Below are positions 1 to 6,032 of a DNA stretch of 21,565 bases, piece by piece. The notes beneath the pieces were generated by a model. It was not told where the DNA came from, searched no databases, and worked only from the letters and a program-made list of their open reading frames with translations. The position numbers and the translations under genes are program-made. The stretch comes from Candidatus Omnitrophota bacterium. Lineage in GTDB: Bacteria > Omnitrophota > Gorgyraeia > Gygaellales > JAHJCI01. Every line of letters begins with the position of its first letter. The stretch's first letter is position 1. The stretch is taken from contig JADHWR010000014.1 of NCBI GenBank assembly GCA_016783355.1, forward strand, positions 1-21,565, given 5' to 3'.

Positions 1-508
<508 letters not shown>

Positions 509-584
509 TTTGCGCCTCCTCTTTTAGTTATTAAGGGCTACTACACATCCTTGGGCGGATATTGCCTTTAGTTTTATCAATTAT

Positions 585-612
585 ATTTTACAATATTTTA
601 AAATATTGCCAA
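585..612 (-). promoter_or_regulatory. Sigma70-type promoter of the (CT)16 gene, with -35 inside repeat R1
   Basis: On the minus strand TTGGCA (607-612) and TAAAAT (585-590) are separated by 16 bases. The spacer region holds a perfect 18-bp palindrome at 591-608 (CAATATTTT/AAAATATTG), a possible operator. The -35 box lies at the edge of repeat copy R1. The leader to ATG 508 is about 70 bases and I see no other structure in it. Confidence 0.55.
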
Positions 613-682
613 GGTTTATTTTTGCTGGTTTAAGTTTAGTAATCTCTGGTGAGTGGGTTTAAAACTTGGGTAAGCCGCCTTG
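610..682 (-). repeat. Dispersed repeat R, copy 1 (R1)
   Basis: About 73 bp shared with 1611-1682, 3176-3220 and 4057-4134. Read on the minus strand it starts with a copy of the end of tadC (codons Q-G-G-L-P-K-F-stop), continues through a conserved stretch of about 45 bp, and ends at the -35 box of the next gene. It differs from R4 by a few substitutions. It lies between the HTH/PIN module and the (CT)16 gene. Confidence 0.85.
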
Positions 683-721
683 CAGAAGAAGCAAGGGTGG
701 AGACCTGATAATATGACCCTT

Positions 722-1135
722 TTATTCTAGTCTGCTCAGAATATCCAGAAATTTTCTGGCGTTCACTATCTTTATCCCTTCAAATTCGTTTAATCTTCTT
801 AGATGTTTATCACCAGTAACGATATAATCGGCACAGGATTCAACAGCGCATTCCAGAAATTTGTTATCTGAAGAATCTTCTTTTATGGCTTCGATTTTTC
901 TAGTAGGGACTACAGAAACAGCGTTTTTCCTTATGGCGTTATCCCAATCTCTAATAATATCTGCGTTAACGCTTAATCTCTTCATAACCCCGAGGATTTC
1001 CTGGATGATTCCTTCTGTAACAAAGAGTTGATATTTCTGCGTCCTTTTCCAGGCCTTGATCACAATAGAAGGATTACCTTCTTCTACGAGAACCCCGGAG
1101 ATAAAAACATTGGTATCAATGACAACTCTCAACAA
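722..1135 (-). CDS. PIN-domain toxin (VapC-like ribonuclease family)
   Basis: 137 residues that look like a complete PIN domain of the 'putative toxin, PIN family' type; such proteins are metal-dependent RNases. Acidic positions fit the active site: D7 in VVIDTNVF, E46 in IIQEIL, D90 in SSDNKFLECA and D109 in IVTGDKHL. The start is TTG at 1135 or the next TTG at 1132, one base after the stop of the upstream HTH gene. The AGGGGA before that stop can serve as the ribosome binding site, so translation is probably coupled. With its partner it forms the module bounded by repeats R1 and R2. It is similar in architecture and C-terminal motif (IVxARxFLxIL) to the PIN protein at 3287-3715, but the two have unrelated antitoxins. 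RNA target unknown. Confidence 0.85.
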   Translation of the reverse strand: MLRVVIDTNVFISGVLVEEGNPSIVIKAWKRTQKYQLFVTEGIIQEILGVMKRLSVNADIIRDWDNAIRKNAVSVVPTRKIEAIKEDSSDNKFLECAVESCADYIVTGDKHLRRLNEFEGIKIVNARKFLDILSRLE

Positions 1136-1136
1136 A

Positions 1137-1418
1137 TTATCCCCTGTCTTTCCTTACTTCTTCAATCGCTTGTTGGATCTTTTGTTCTGTGATTCCTACC
1201 TCTTTACCAAATCTTTGACTTCTTCCTAAAAGGGTCTCGAATTCCTGATCCCATCCGCTTTCAATCTCGAGCCATTTATCGATGACGTTTTTTTTAAACC
1301 GTAAGACTCTCCCCATCTTCACGGCAGGAATCTCTCCCAACCGCACCCTTTTATAGATAGTCATTTCATTAAGCTGGAGATAATCTGCTAGTTGTCTTGC
1401 CGTCATAACTTCCTGCAT
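1137..1418 (-). CDS. HTH (excisionase/MerR-like, HTH_17) antitoxin or regulator
   Basis: 93 residues. The N-terminal half is a helix-turn-helix of the excisionase DNA-binding type: MTARQLADYLQLNEMTIYKR followed by a wing, GEIPAVKMGRVLRFKK. The C-terminal part, rich in Glu and Lys, is the likely toxin-binding segment. ATG 1418 is preferred over GTG 1427 because AAGGGG lies eight bases upstream of the ATG but abuts the GTG. It directly precedes the PIN toxin, the usual antitoxin-first order, and has its own consensus promoter at 1443-1471. By analogy with other modules it probably represses its own operon and neutralises the PIN protein; I infer this from position and fold only. Confidence 0.75.
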   Translation of the reverse strand: MQEVMTARQLADYLQLNEMTIYKRVRLGEIPAVKMGRVLRFKKNVIDKWLEIESGWDQEFETLLGRSQRFGKEVGITEQKIQQAIEEVRKDRG

Positions 1419-1442
1419 CTGTATCACCCCTTTTCTATATTA

Positions 1443-1471
1443 ACTATAGCATATTCTTGTTTACTTGTCAA
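1443..1471 (-). promoter_or_regulatory. Promoter of the HTH/PIN operon
   Basis: Minus-strand TTGACA (1466-1471), a 17-base spacer and TATAGT (1443-1448), close to consensus. The start codon at 1418 is about 17 bases past the expected transcription start, so the leader is very short. Confidence 0.75.
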
Positions 1472-1613
1472 GTGTTTTGCTTATTCTTCTATATTGATGT
1501 ATATTCTATTTAAAAAAATCATTAATCTAATCATCAACTTTTTTTCATTGCTCACCCTCCCTCCTTACTTGTTTCTCGTTAATAGGTATACAACTCTTTA
1601 GTTGTAATATCAA
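1472..1613 (-). promoter_or_regulatory. Repeat-edge promoter plus short leftover leader with an interrupted start
   Basis: TTGATA (1608-1613, edge of R2), a 17-base spacer and TATACC (1585-1590) form a second promoter upstream of the HTH/PIN module. A perfect dyad TACAACT/AGTTGTA (1589-1606) sits across the spacer. Downstream, a strong GGAGGG ribosome site precedes an ATG whose frame stops after four codons (M-K-K-S) in a run of seven A. One more A would give a 22-residue hydrophobic peptide. This may be the remnant of a lost gene or a leader peptide. Confidence 0.4.
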
Positions 1614-1682
1614 GGTTTATTTTTGCTAAAGTTTAGTAATCTCTGGTAAGTGGGTTTAAAACTTGGGTAAGCCGCTCTGTAT
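1611..1682 (-). repeat. Dispersed repeat R, copy 2 (R2)
   Basis: Matches R1 and R4 along nearly the whole length, with a 4-bp deletion (GGTT missing after TTTTTGCT). The tadC-like edge reads I-Q-S-G-L-P-K-F-stop, against I-Q-G-G-L-P-K-F-stop in tadC itself. It lies about 20 bp downstream of the AbiEii stop codon. Confidence 0.85.
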
Positions 1683-1704
1683 AATCGGAGCAAATATCTA
1701 TGAA

Positions 1705-2505
1705 CTAGGCATAATCCCCCAAAAAACTTTCTCCATATAAAGGTGCCTTAAGAATTAATTCAATCTCATCTTCTTTGAATAAAAAAGGCCTAACCTGCTC
1801 GGAAAGCCGCTTAAGCTCTTTTTCGCTCATACTTTTTAAGTAAGCCAAAAGGGCACCCTTTACAGGAAGGCTGATTTCATTTACCTTTAGGACATTCTCA
1901 TTAAAGGGGAATTTCTTCTTCAGCATAAATAGGGTATCATAAATATCCCGGCCTCTTTTACGATGGAAAAGAGCACAAACCTTCTCCGAAAGCAAATTAC
2001 CTTTACTCATTAAAACAGCTGTAAAATTATATCCATACATACTCAATACCCTAGACTCGGTAATAAGCTCCCATTTGGGTCTATTAATCTCTACTTTAAT
2101 CATCAAGCTTATTCCCCGCTTATCGGAAATACCGTATTTTTCTATTACATCATCAAAAACCAAATTGGCCACAAAAAGATTATTACGTCTGCCCTGAGAT
2201 AACGCTACAGAAAACCCTTCCTTAGATATATCCTTAGTTACCGCCTCCATAATATCTCCAAATTTGCGATAATCCAAGCCCGAAGTATTAAAATCAAGAT
2301 CTTCAGAAAATCGGGGCATTCTATAAAAATACCTCATTGCTGTGCCGCCCATAAAAAAGAAGTGCTTCCCAAGTTTGTGTTTATAAATAGAATTTAAGAT
2401 GATAATTTGTAAATATTCTCTCACAATCGCCCTTTTCTTAATAATTGGAAGGGCGTTAGTCTTGGCCTCTTCTAAAAGATATTCCAGGTTTAACATCCCG
2501 TCCAC
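1705..2505 (-). CDS. abiEii: AbiEii-type nucleotidyltransferase toxin
   Basis: 266 residues of the AbiEii/AbiGii toxin family (DNA polymerase-beta-like nucleotidyltransferase fold). Visible motifs: G53-G54-T55 in FFFMGGTAMR, the metal-binding SEDLDF at 67-72 (D69, D71), K175 in LLSEKVCALF, and RGRDIYD at 184-190, the conserved C-terminal motif of the family. Known members act as reversible growth inhibitors, and related enzymes transfer nucleotides to tRNA; substrate is unknown here. The start is ATG 2505 or ATG 2496. The reading frame overlaps the upstream antitoxin gene by 16 bases, so the two are translationally coupled. Its 266 residues are close to usual family length and no motif is missing, so it is probably intact. 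It is the second gene of the middle cassette, bounded by R2 and R3. Confidence 0.88.
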   Translation of the reverse strand: MDGMLNLEYLLEEAKTNALPIIKKRAIVREYLQIIILNSIYKHKLGKHFFFMGGTAMRYFYRMPRFSEDLDFNTSGLDYRKFGDIMEAVTKDISKEGFSVALSQGRRNNLFVANLVFDDVIEKYGISDKRGISLMIKVEINRPKWELITESRVLSMYGYNFTAVLMSKGNLLSEKVCALFHRKRGRDIYDTLFMLKKKFPFNENVLKVNEISLPVKGALLAYLKSMSEKELKRLSEQVRPFLFKEDEIELILKAPLYGESFLGDYA

Positions 2506-3119
2506 TCCTTTAATACTCTCAATACAGCTGCTGTTTTATTATTAAAAAGTTTAGCATATTTTAACACCTTAGCCCAATTCAGTTTTTTAAGAATATGCTT
2601 ACTGAATCTTTCTTCATCGAAATCCAGAGAATCAGCTCGGCGAACAGCAAAATAAATAAAATCTACCAATGCCTTTTCTCTATCTGCAATAAAAATTTTA
2701 AATCCCTCGTATTGCATCAATCTATAACCGGTAAAGGCTCTCTTTTGGCAACTTCTATAAAAGAACGAGCCGTGCTTATTTTTAAATTCCCGCGTTGGCT
2801 GTGTTGTCAAAGATGTCACCTGTGCGGCAACATCTGGAATCAAACCATAGATAGACAAAGCCATCTCAAGAGAAACATAGGAAGGCGTATAAATTTTATT
2901 GGCCACATAAACATCAGGGATATTTGATTCTAAGCCCGGTTCGACAAATTCATACAAATTTCTTTTCAGCTTTAGGAATTGGCCTGTTTTAACCCAACGG
3001 CTCAAGTCATTTTTCAGGGTTTTTAATTTTCCCCTTGGGAAGAGGTTTTCGATATCTCTCAAAGAAAAAATAATCAATTTATTTTTCTTTAGCTCAGAAA
3101 TCAGATCAAAATATTTCAT
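2490..3119 (-). CDS. abiEi: AbiEi-type antitoxin/repressor
   Basis: 209 residues of the AbiEi antitoxin family. The N-terminus (about 1-70) is a winged helix (SLRDIENLFPRG, then LSRWVKTGQFLKLKRNLYEF), the DNA-binding part that in known AbiEi proteins represses the operon. The following region, YVSLEMALSIYGLIPD then TSLTTQPTREF, is the family hallmark. The C-terminal half is less conserved and is expected to counter the toxin. Start ATG 3119 with a weak GAGGA upstream. Promoter at 3153-3181, whose -35 box is at the edge of repeat R3. AbiE systems are type IV toxin-antitoxin modules that cause abortive infection of phages. Confidence 0.85.
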   Translation of the reverse strand: MKYFDLISELKKNKLIIFSLRDIENLFPRGKLKTLKNDLSRWVKTGQFLKLKRNLYEFVEPGLESNIPDVYVANKIYTPSYVSLEMALSIYGLIPDVAAQVTSLTTQPTREFKNKHGSFFYRSCQKRAFTGYRLMQYEGFKIFIADREKALVDFIYFAVRRADSLDFDEERFSKHILKKLNWAKVLKYAKLFNNKTAAVLRVLKEWTGC

Positions 3120-3152
3120 TTCTATAAATCCTCATTATTAGGGACTATCTGA

Positions 3153-3181
3153 AATTTACAACATATCCCCGCGCTTGTCAA
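3153..3181 (-). promoter_or_regulatory. Promoter of the AbiE operon, -35 at the edge of repeat R3
   Basis: TTGACA (3176-3181), a 17-base spacer and TAAATT (3153-3158, 4/6 to consensus). TTGT precedes the -10 box as at the other R-linked promoters. Confidence 0.55.
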
Positions 3182-3220
3182 GGTTTATTTTTGCTGGTTA
3201 AAGTTTAGTAATCTCTGGTA
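3176..3220 (-). repeat. Dispersed repeat R, copy 3 (R3), truncated
   Basis: Identical or nearly so to R4 over about 45 bp from the -35 box inward, then diverges at 3221; the tadC-like edge is missing. The 65 bp between it and the PIN stop codon contains a small AAGCA/TGCTT hairpin followed by six T on the plus strand. I see no gene there. Confidence 0.8.
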
Positions 3221-3286
3221 AATCTTATCGCAGAAGCAGGCTTGCTTACTTTTTTGAGGGAAAAGTATTAAAGGTGGAGTGTTAAC

Positions 3287-3715
3287 TTAGGCTTTAGAAT
3301 CGAGGATTTTTAAGAATTCTCTTGCGGTTACAATTACGATGCCTTTATATTGGCGCAGGTTAAGGAGGTGGCTGTCTCCTGAGACAATATACTGGGCTTT
3401 TGCCTCAAGAGCGCAGGCAAGAATTTTATTGTCATCGGGGTCATCTTTGATTACATCAAGCTCTATTAAATCTGAAAGTACTATTGCGCGTTTTTCAATT
3501 AAGCCGATGAAAGAATCGATCTCTGTTTTCTTAAAAGAGTACTTTTTTGTTATATGAGGATAGTGAAAGACTTCTTCTATTTCCTTCAGTATTGCTTTAG
3601 AGGTAATCAAAACATAAGCATATTTACGCCAAGCTTGAAGGAGCTGCGCAGAAAGCCCCTTTTTGACGATAAAACTGCTCACAAATTGGTTTGTGTCTAA
3701 TACAACTTTAAGCAC
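3287..3715 (-). CDS. PIN-domain toxin partnered with a Phd/YefM-type antitoxin
   Basis: About 142 residues from GTG 3715, where VLKVVLDTNQF matches the normal family N-terminus. An in-frame ATG at 3742 exists but would add nine atypical residues and a longer overlap with the antitoxin gene. With the GTG start the overlap is eight bases, a common coupling arrangement. Active-site candidates, numbered from the GTG, are D7 in LDTNQF, the Glu pair in ILKEIEEVF, the aspartates of DDPDDNKILACAL and the Asp of IVSGDSHLL. The fold is that of the 'putative toxin, PIN family' RNases, as at 722-1135. The two PIN proteins share motifs but are clearly diverged, so this is not a recent duplication. Confidence 0.85.
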   Translation of the reverse strand: MLKVVLDTNQFVSSFIVKKGLSAQLLQAWRKYAYVLITSKAILKEIEEVFHYPHITKKYSFKKTEIDSFIGLIEKRAIVLSDLIELDVIKDDPDDNKILACALEAKAQYIVSGDSHLLNLRQYKGIVIVTAREFLKILDSKA

Positions 3716-3983
3716 GTTGCTTTCTGATTGCTTGAACGGCATGACGAACGTCGTTTTCTACTTCTTCAGCAGGGATATCTGGTAGCCGAGCTTTAATCCG
3801 ATCAATAATTTGGAACTGCTCCTCCCGCTCTTGTATAAATTGCATATATTCATTTGCACTAAGGATCGCAATCATAGGAATTCCTGATTTTTCCACAATA
3901 AAGCGTTCTCCTTTCTTGAATGCCCGTTTCATAATTTCGCCAAAATGAATCCTGGCTTCTACTGCAGGTATTGTTTTTGTCAT
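3708..3983 (-). CDS. Phd/YefM-family antitoxin
   Basis: 91 residues. The N-terminal two thirds is the Phd/YefM DNA-binding fold: TIPAVEARIHFGEIMKRA, then ERFIVEKSGIPMIAILSANEY with the typical V-x-K-x-G-x-P segment. The C-terminal tail, with RLPDIPAEEVENDV, is the likely toxin-neutralising part. ATG 3983 follows an ideal AGGAGG eight bases upstream. The 20-bp-phased direct repeats and inverted repeat in front of the gene are probable autoregulatory sites. Confidence 0.88.
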   Translation of the reverse strand: MTKTIPAVEARIHFGEIMKRAFKKGERFIVEKSGIPMIAILSANEYMQFIQEREEQFQIIDRIKARLPDIPAEEVENDVRHAVQAIRKQRA

Positions 3984-3996
3984 CGGTACCTCCTGG

Positions 3997-4062
3997 TTGA
4001 TTAGTTCTAATTTGTATTAATCAATTCTAATTAATTATACAATATAATCTCTAAGTTGTCAA
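3997..4062 (-). promoter_or_regulatory. Promoter and operator of the Phd/PIN operon
   Basis: TTGACA (4057-4062, edge of R4), a 17-base spacer and TATAAT (4034-4039): essentially a perfect sigma70 promoter. Over the expected start site lie an inverted repeat TTGATTA (3997-4003) / TAATCAA (4018-4024) and two direct copies of TTCTAATT (4005-4012 and 4025-4032), exactly 20 bases apart. This fits cooperative binding of a Phd-like dimer on one face of the helix. Confidence 0.75.
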
Positions 4063-4134
4063 GGTTTATTTTTGCTGGTTAAAGTTTAGTAATCTCTGGT
4101 AGGTGGGTTTAAAACTTGGGTAAGCCGCCCTGTA
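4057..4134 (-). repeat. Dispersed repeat R, copy 4 (R4), overlapping the end of tadC
   Basis: About 78 bp. Its first 26 bp on the minus strand are the last codons and stop of tadC (4109-4134), and its last bases are the -35 box of the Phd/PIN operon. As the only copy inside an intact longer gene, it is the likely parent of R1-R3. Confidence 0.85.
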
Positions 4135-4981
4135 TGAATTGAAGAATTACCGGGCCTCCGACGACAATCCCAACTACAGGAAGGATAAAAACAACCAAAG
4201 GAAAGAGCATTTTGATCGGTGCCTGTAAGGCGAGCCTCTCGCCTCTTTGAAATCGCTGCCGGCGTGCCTCATCAGCCAGCGCATTTAATACCTCAGAGAT
4301 AGATGTTCCCATTCTCTCCGCATGGATTAAGGTAGTAACAAAGGATGAGATTTCAGAAAGCTGCAAGCGCTTTGCCATCGCCCGCAGCGCCTCTTGCCGT
4401 GTCCGGCCAACCTTCATCTCATGGAGAACTAAAGCAAATTCCCTCATTAAGGGATTGGGCTTTGAGCGTTCAACTACCCAATTAAGACTAAGCATAAAAT
4501 CTAAACCTCCCTGGACACAAAGGGTAAGCAAATCAATTGCTTCGGGGAGAGCTTTAATAATCAAGCGCTTTCGCGCTTGTATACGTGTTCTTAGATAAAA
4601 GTCGGGTAGGATGTATCCTAATAATATTGCCATCCCTAACCATAAGGGCTCAGTGTGCTTTGCCAAAAAAAGAATCCCAAAAAGCAATCCTAAAATTAAA
4701 ACCTCTTTAATCCCTAAGTAATCCTCAGGAAAAATATTTGCTTCTGCAACCTGTAACCGATTGGTTAAATTCTGCCGGCCGATTTTATCTAAAATCCAGC
4801 GGTTAAAAGGAAAAGCTGGCTGAAGTAAAAGAAGCGGCTTCTTTAAGGGCTGGCCTCCCTGAGAAATCACGCTTATCTCCTGCTTCATCTTCTCTGATAG
4901 CCTTATCGTATCTTCCTTCCTGAAAGAGAAAACAACAAAGAGAATGCTTGCTAAAATGCAAATATAAATTAATGTAATCAT
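4109..4981 (-). CDS. tadC: Tad pilus inner-membrane platform protein TadC
   Basis: 290 residues with a type II secretion F (T2SSF) domain at about 145-275: ALPEAIDLLTLCVQGGLDF, then VGRTRQEALRAMAKRL and an ERMGTSISEVLNALADEARR segment. There is one N-terminal membrane helix, two central ones (LGLLFGILFLA, LGMAILLGYILP) and a C-terminal hydrophobic region. With TadB it forms the inner-membrane platform that couples the assembly ATPase to Flp pilus extension. It directly follows tadB (9-base gap), the usual Tad order. Its last eight codons lie in repeat R4 and are copied at R1 and R2. No terminator is visible behind it, so pilus transcripts may read into the TA array. Confidence 0.88.
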   Translation of the reverse strand: MITLIYICILASILFVVFSFRKEDTIRLSEKMKQEISVISQGGQPLKKPLLLLQPAFPFNRWILDKIGRQNLTNRLQVAEANIFPEDYLGIKEVLILGLLFGILFLAKHTEPLWLGMAILLGYILPDFYLRTRIQARKRLIIKALPEAIDLLTLCVQGGLDFMLSLNWVVERSKPNPLMREFALVLHEMKVGRTRQEALRAMAKRLQLSEISSFVTTLIHAERMGTSISEVLNALADEARRQRFQRGERLALQAPIKMLFPLVVFILPVVGIVVGGPVILQFIQGGLPKF

Positions 4982-4990
4982 ATTCGCAGC

Positions 4991-5839
4991 CTATATCTCT
5001 ATACGGCTGAGGCGATTTAACATAAATGCCCCGATTGCCTCTGAGATAACACACCAGATTAAAAGCATCCTGCCGAGATCAGAGTTGAGCATTATATCGA
5101 AAAAATGCGGATTCTGGCTATAAACAAAAATGGCAAATAATATAGGCAAAGCAGTCATAATTATTCCCTGCAACCTTGCCTGGGTAGTGAGGGTTTTTAC
5201 CTGTTCAACAATCCTTCTTTTCTGACGAATGGTAGTGGCAAGATTGGAAAATACATCTGTTAAATTCCCGCCTGTTTCGCGCGCCACAAGGATTGCTGTT
5301 GTCATTAGATTAAGGTCATCCGAATTCATTTTCTGATTTAAATCTTCAAATGACTCCTCAAGTGCTTTCCCTATTTTGTTTTCCTTAACAATAAGGCCAA
5401 ATTCCTCAGATAGGGGTGGCGGCATCTCCTCAACAAGAACCTCAAAAGCCTGCAAGAGAGAAAGTCCGGCCTTTAGTGACCCGGAAAGCAACCCCAGCGC
5501 ATCAACTAACTGCTGGCTAAATTTCTTACAGCGGGCCTTTTCCATCCTTTTTATAACTAAAAATGGTAAAGAGAGCCCAAAAAATCCACCAACTAAAGCA
5601 AACAGGAAATTTTTTGTAAGGAAAAACACTAAAATACCCAAACCGAAAATACTCAAGATGTCAAACAAAAGCAGTTTTTTTGCCGGAGGCGCAGATAAAA
5701 ACATATTCTCTAATTTTGGCGTGATTTTCGCTGTTCTTTGCTTTTGCCAATCCTTAAGAGTCTTCTGGATAAGATAAAACCCCACAAAGAAAAATAGCAC
5801 TATAGAAAAAAAGGTTAAAATAAGGATTATAAAACGCAT
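4991..5839 (-). CDS. tadB: Tad pilus inner-membrane platform protein TadB
   Basis: 282 residues. An N-terminal membrane helix (about 3-24) and a pair of helices at about 57-92 precede the cytoplasmic T2SSF domain (LVDALGLLSGSLKAGLSLLQ; ETGGNLTDVFSNLATTIRQK). Two C-terminal helices follow (IIMTALPILFAIFVY, LLIWCVISEAIGAFML). The ETGG motif and length are typical of TadB. It is the second-to-last gene of the pilus cluster and is followed by tadC. ATG 5839 has only a weak ribosome site, so coupling to the upstream pilin (stop at 5850) is likely. Confidence 0.88.
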   Translation of the reverse strand: MRFIILILTFFSIVLFFFVGFYLIQKTLKDWQKQRTAKITPKLENMFLSAPPAKKLLLFDILSIFGLGILVFFLTKNFLFALVGGFFGLSLPFLVIKRMEKARCKKFSQQLVDALGLLSGSLKAGLSLLQAFEVLVEEMPPPLSEEFGLIVKENKIGKALEESFEDLNQKMNSDDLNLMTTAILVARETGGNLTDVFSNLATTIRQKRRIVEQVKTLTTQARLQGIIMTALPILFAIFVYSQNPHFFDIMLNSDLGRMLLIWCVISEAIGAFMLNRLSRIEI

Positions 5840-5849
5840 AATACAGTTT

Positions 5850-6032
5850 TTATTTAATAACCTGCGTTACTCCCGGCTCATACTGCTCGCCTTCGCTAAT
5901 CGTATCTGCTGCCTGTTTATATTTTCCCATAACCCTAAAAATTAGCAAGCCCAACATTGCTAAAAGCGCAGCAACAACAGTGCTGATTAAAAATATATAT
6001 TCTAAAGATGATTGTGCCTTCTTATTTCTCAT
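5850..6032 (-). CDS. Small Flp-like pilin (eighth, distal)
   Basis: 60 residues. MRNKKAQSSLEYIFLISTVV has the class III/Flp-type leader: cleavage is expected between Ala6 and Gln7, leaving Glu at +5 and Tyr at +6, followed by a hydrophobic helix of about 20 residues. The tail EGEQYEPGVTQ echoes the IGEQYSPG of other pilins in the cluster, but it lacks their KRGxQG motif and extended Ser/Thr tail. It overlaps the upstream gene by 11 bases and sits just before tadB, away from the other seven small pilins, which hints at a distinct, perhaps minor, role. Confidence 0.8.
   Translation of the reverse strand: MRNKKAQSSLEYIFLISTVVAALLAMLGLLIFRVMGKYKQAADTISEGEQYEPGVTQVIK

Noticed and set aside
1392..1601. 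Plus-strand frame of 69 codons
   Set aside because: It overlaps the HTH gene and two minus-strand promoters, has no ribosome site and has a low-complexity hydrophobic composition from AT-rich DNA.
3716..3742. ATG 3742 as start of the PIN toxin
   Set aside because: It adds nine residues atypical for the family and increases the overlap with the antitoxin gene; GTG 3715 gives the normal VLKVVLDTN start.
610..4134. R repeats as integron attC sites
   Set aside because: I found no matching RYYYAAC/GTTRRRY core pair and only a weak 6-bp dyad (AAGTTT/AAACTT). No integron integrase is in the window. Cassette-like organisation is kept as a finding without the integron label.
610..4134. R repeats as a CRISPR array
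   Set aside because: Intervals are 0.8-1.5 kb and contain genes, the copies are imperfect, and no cas genes are present.
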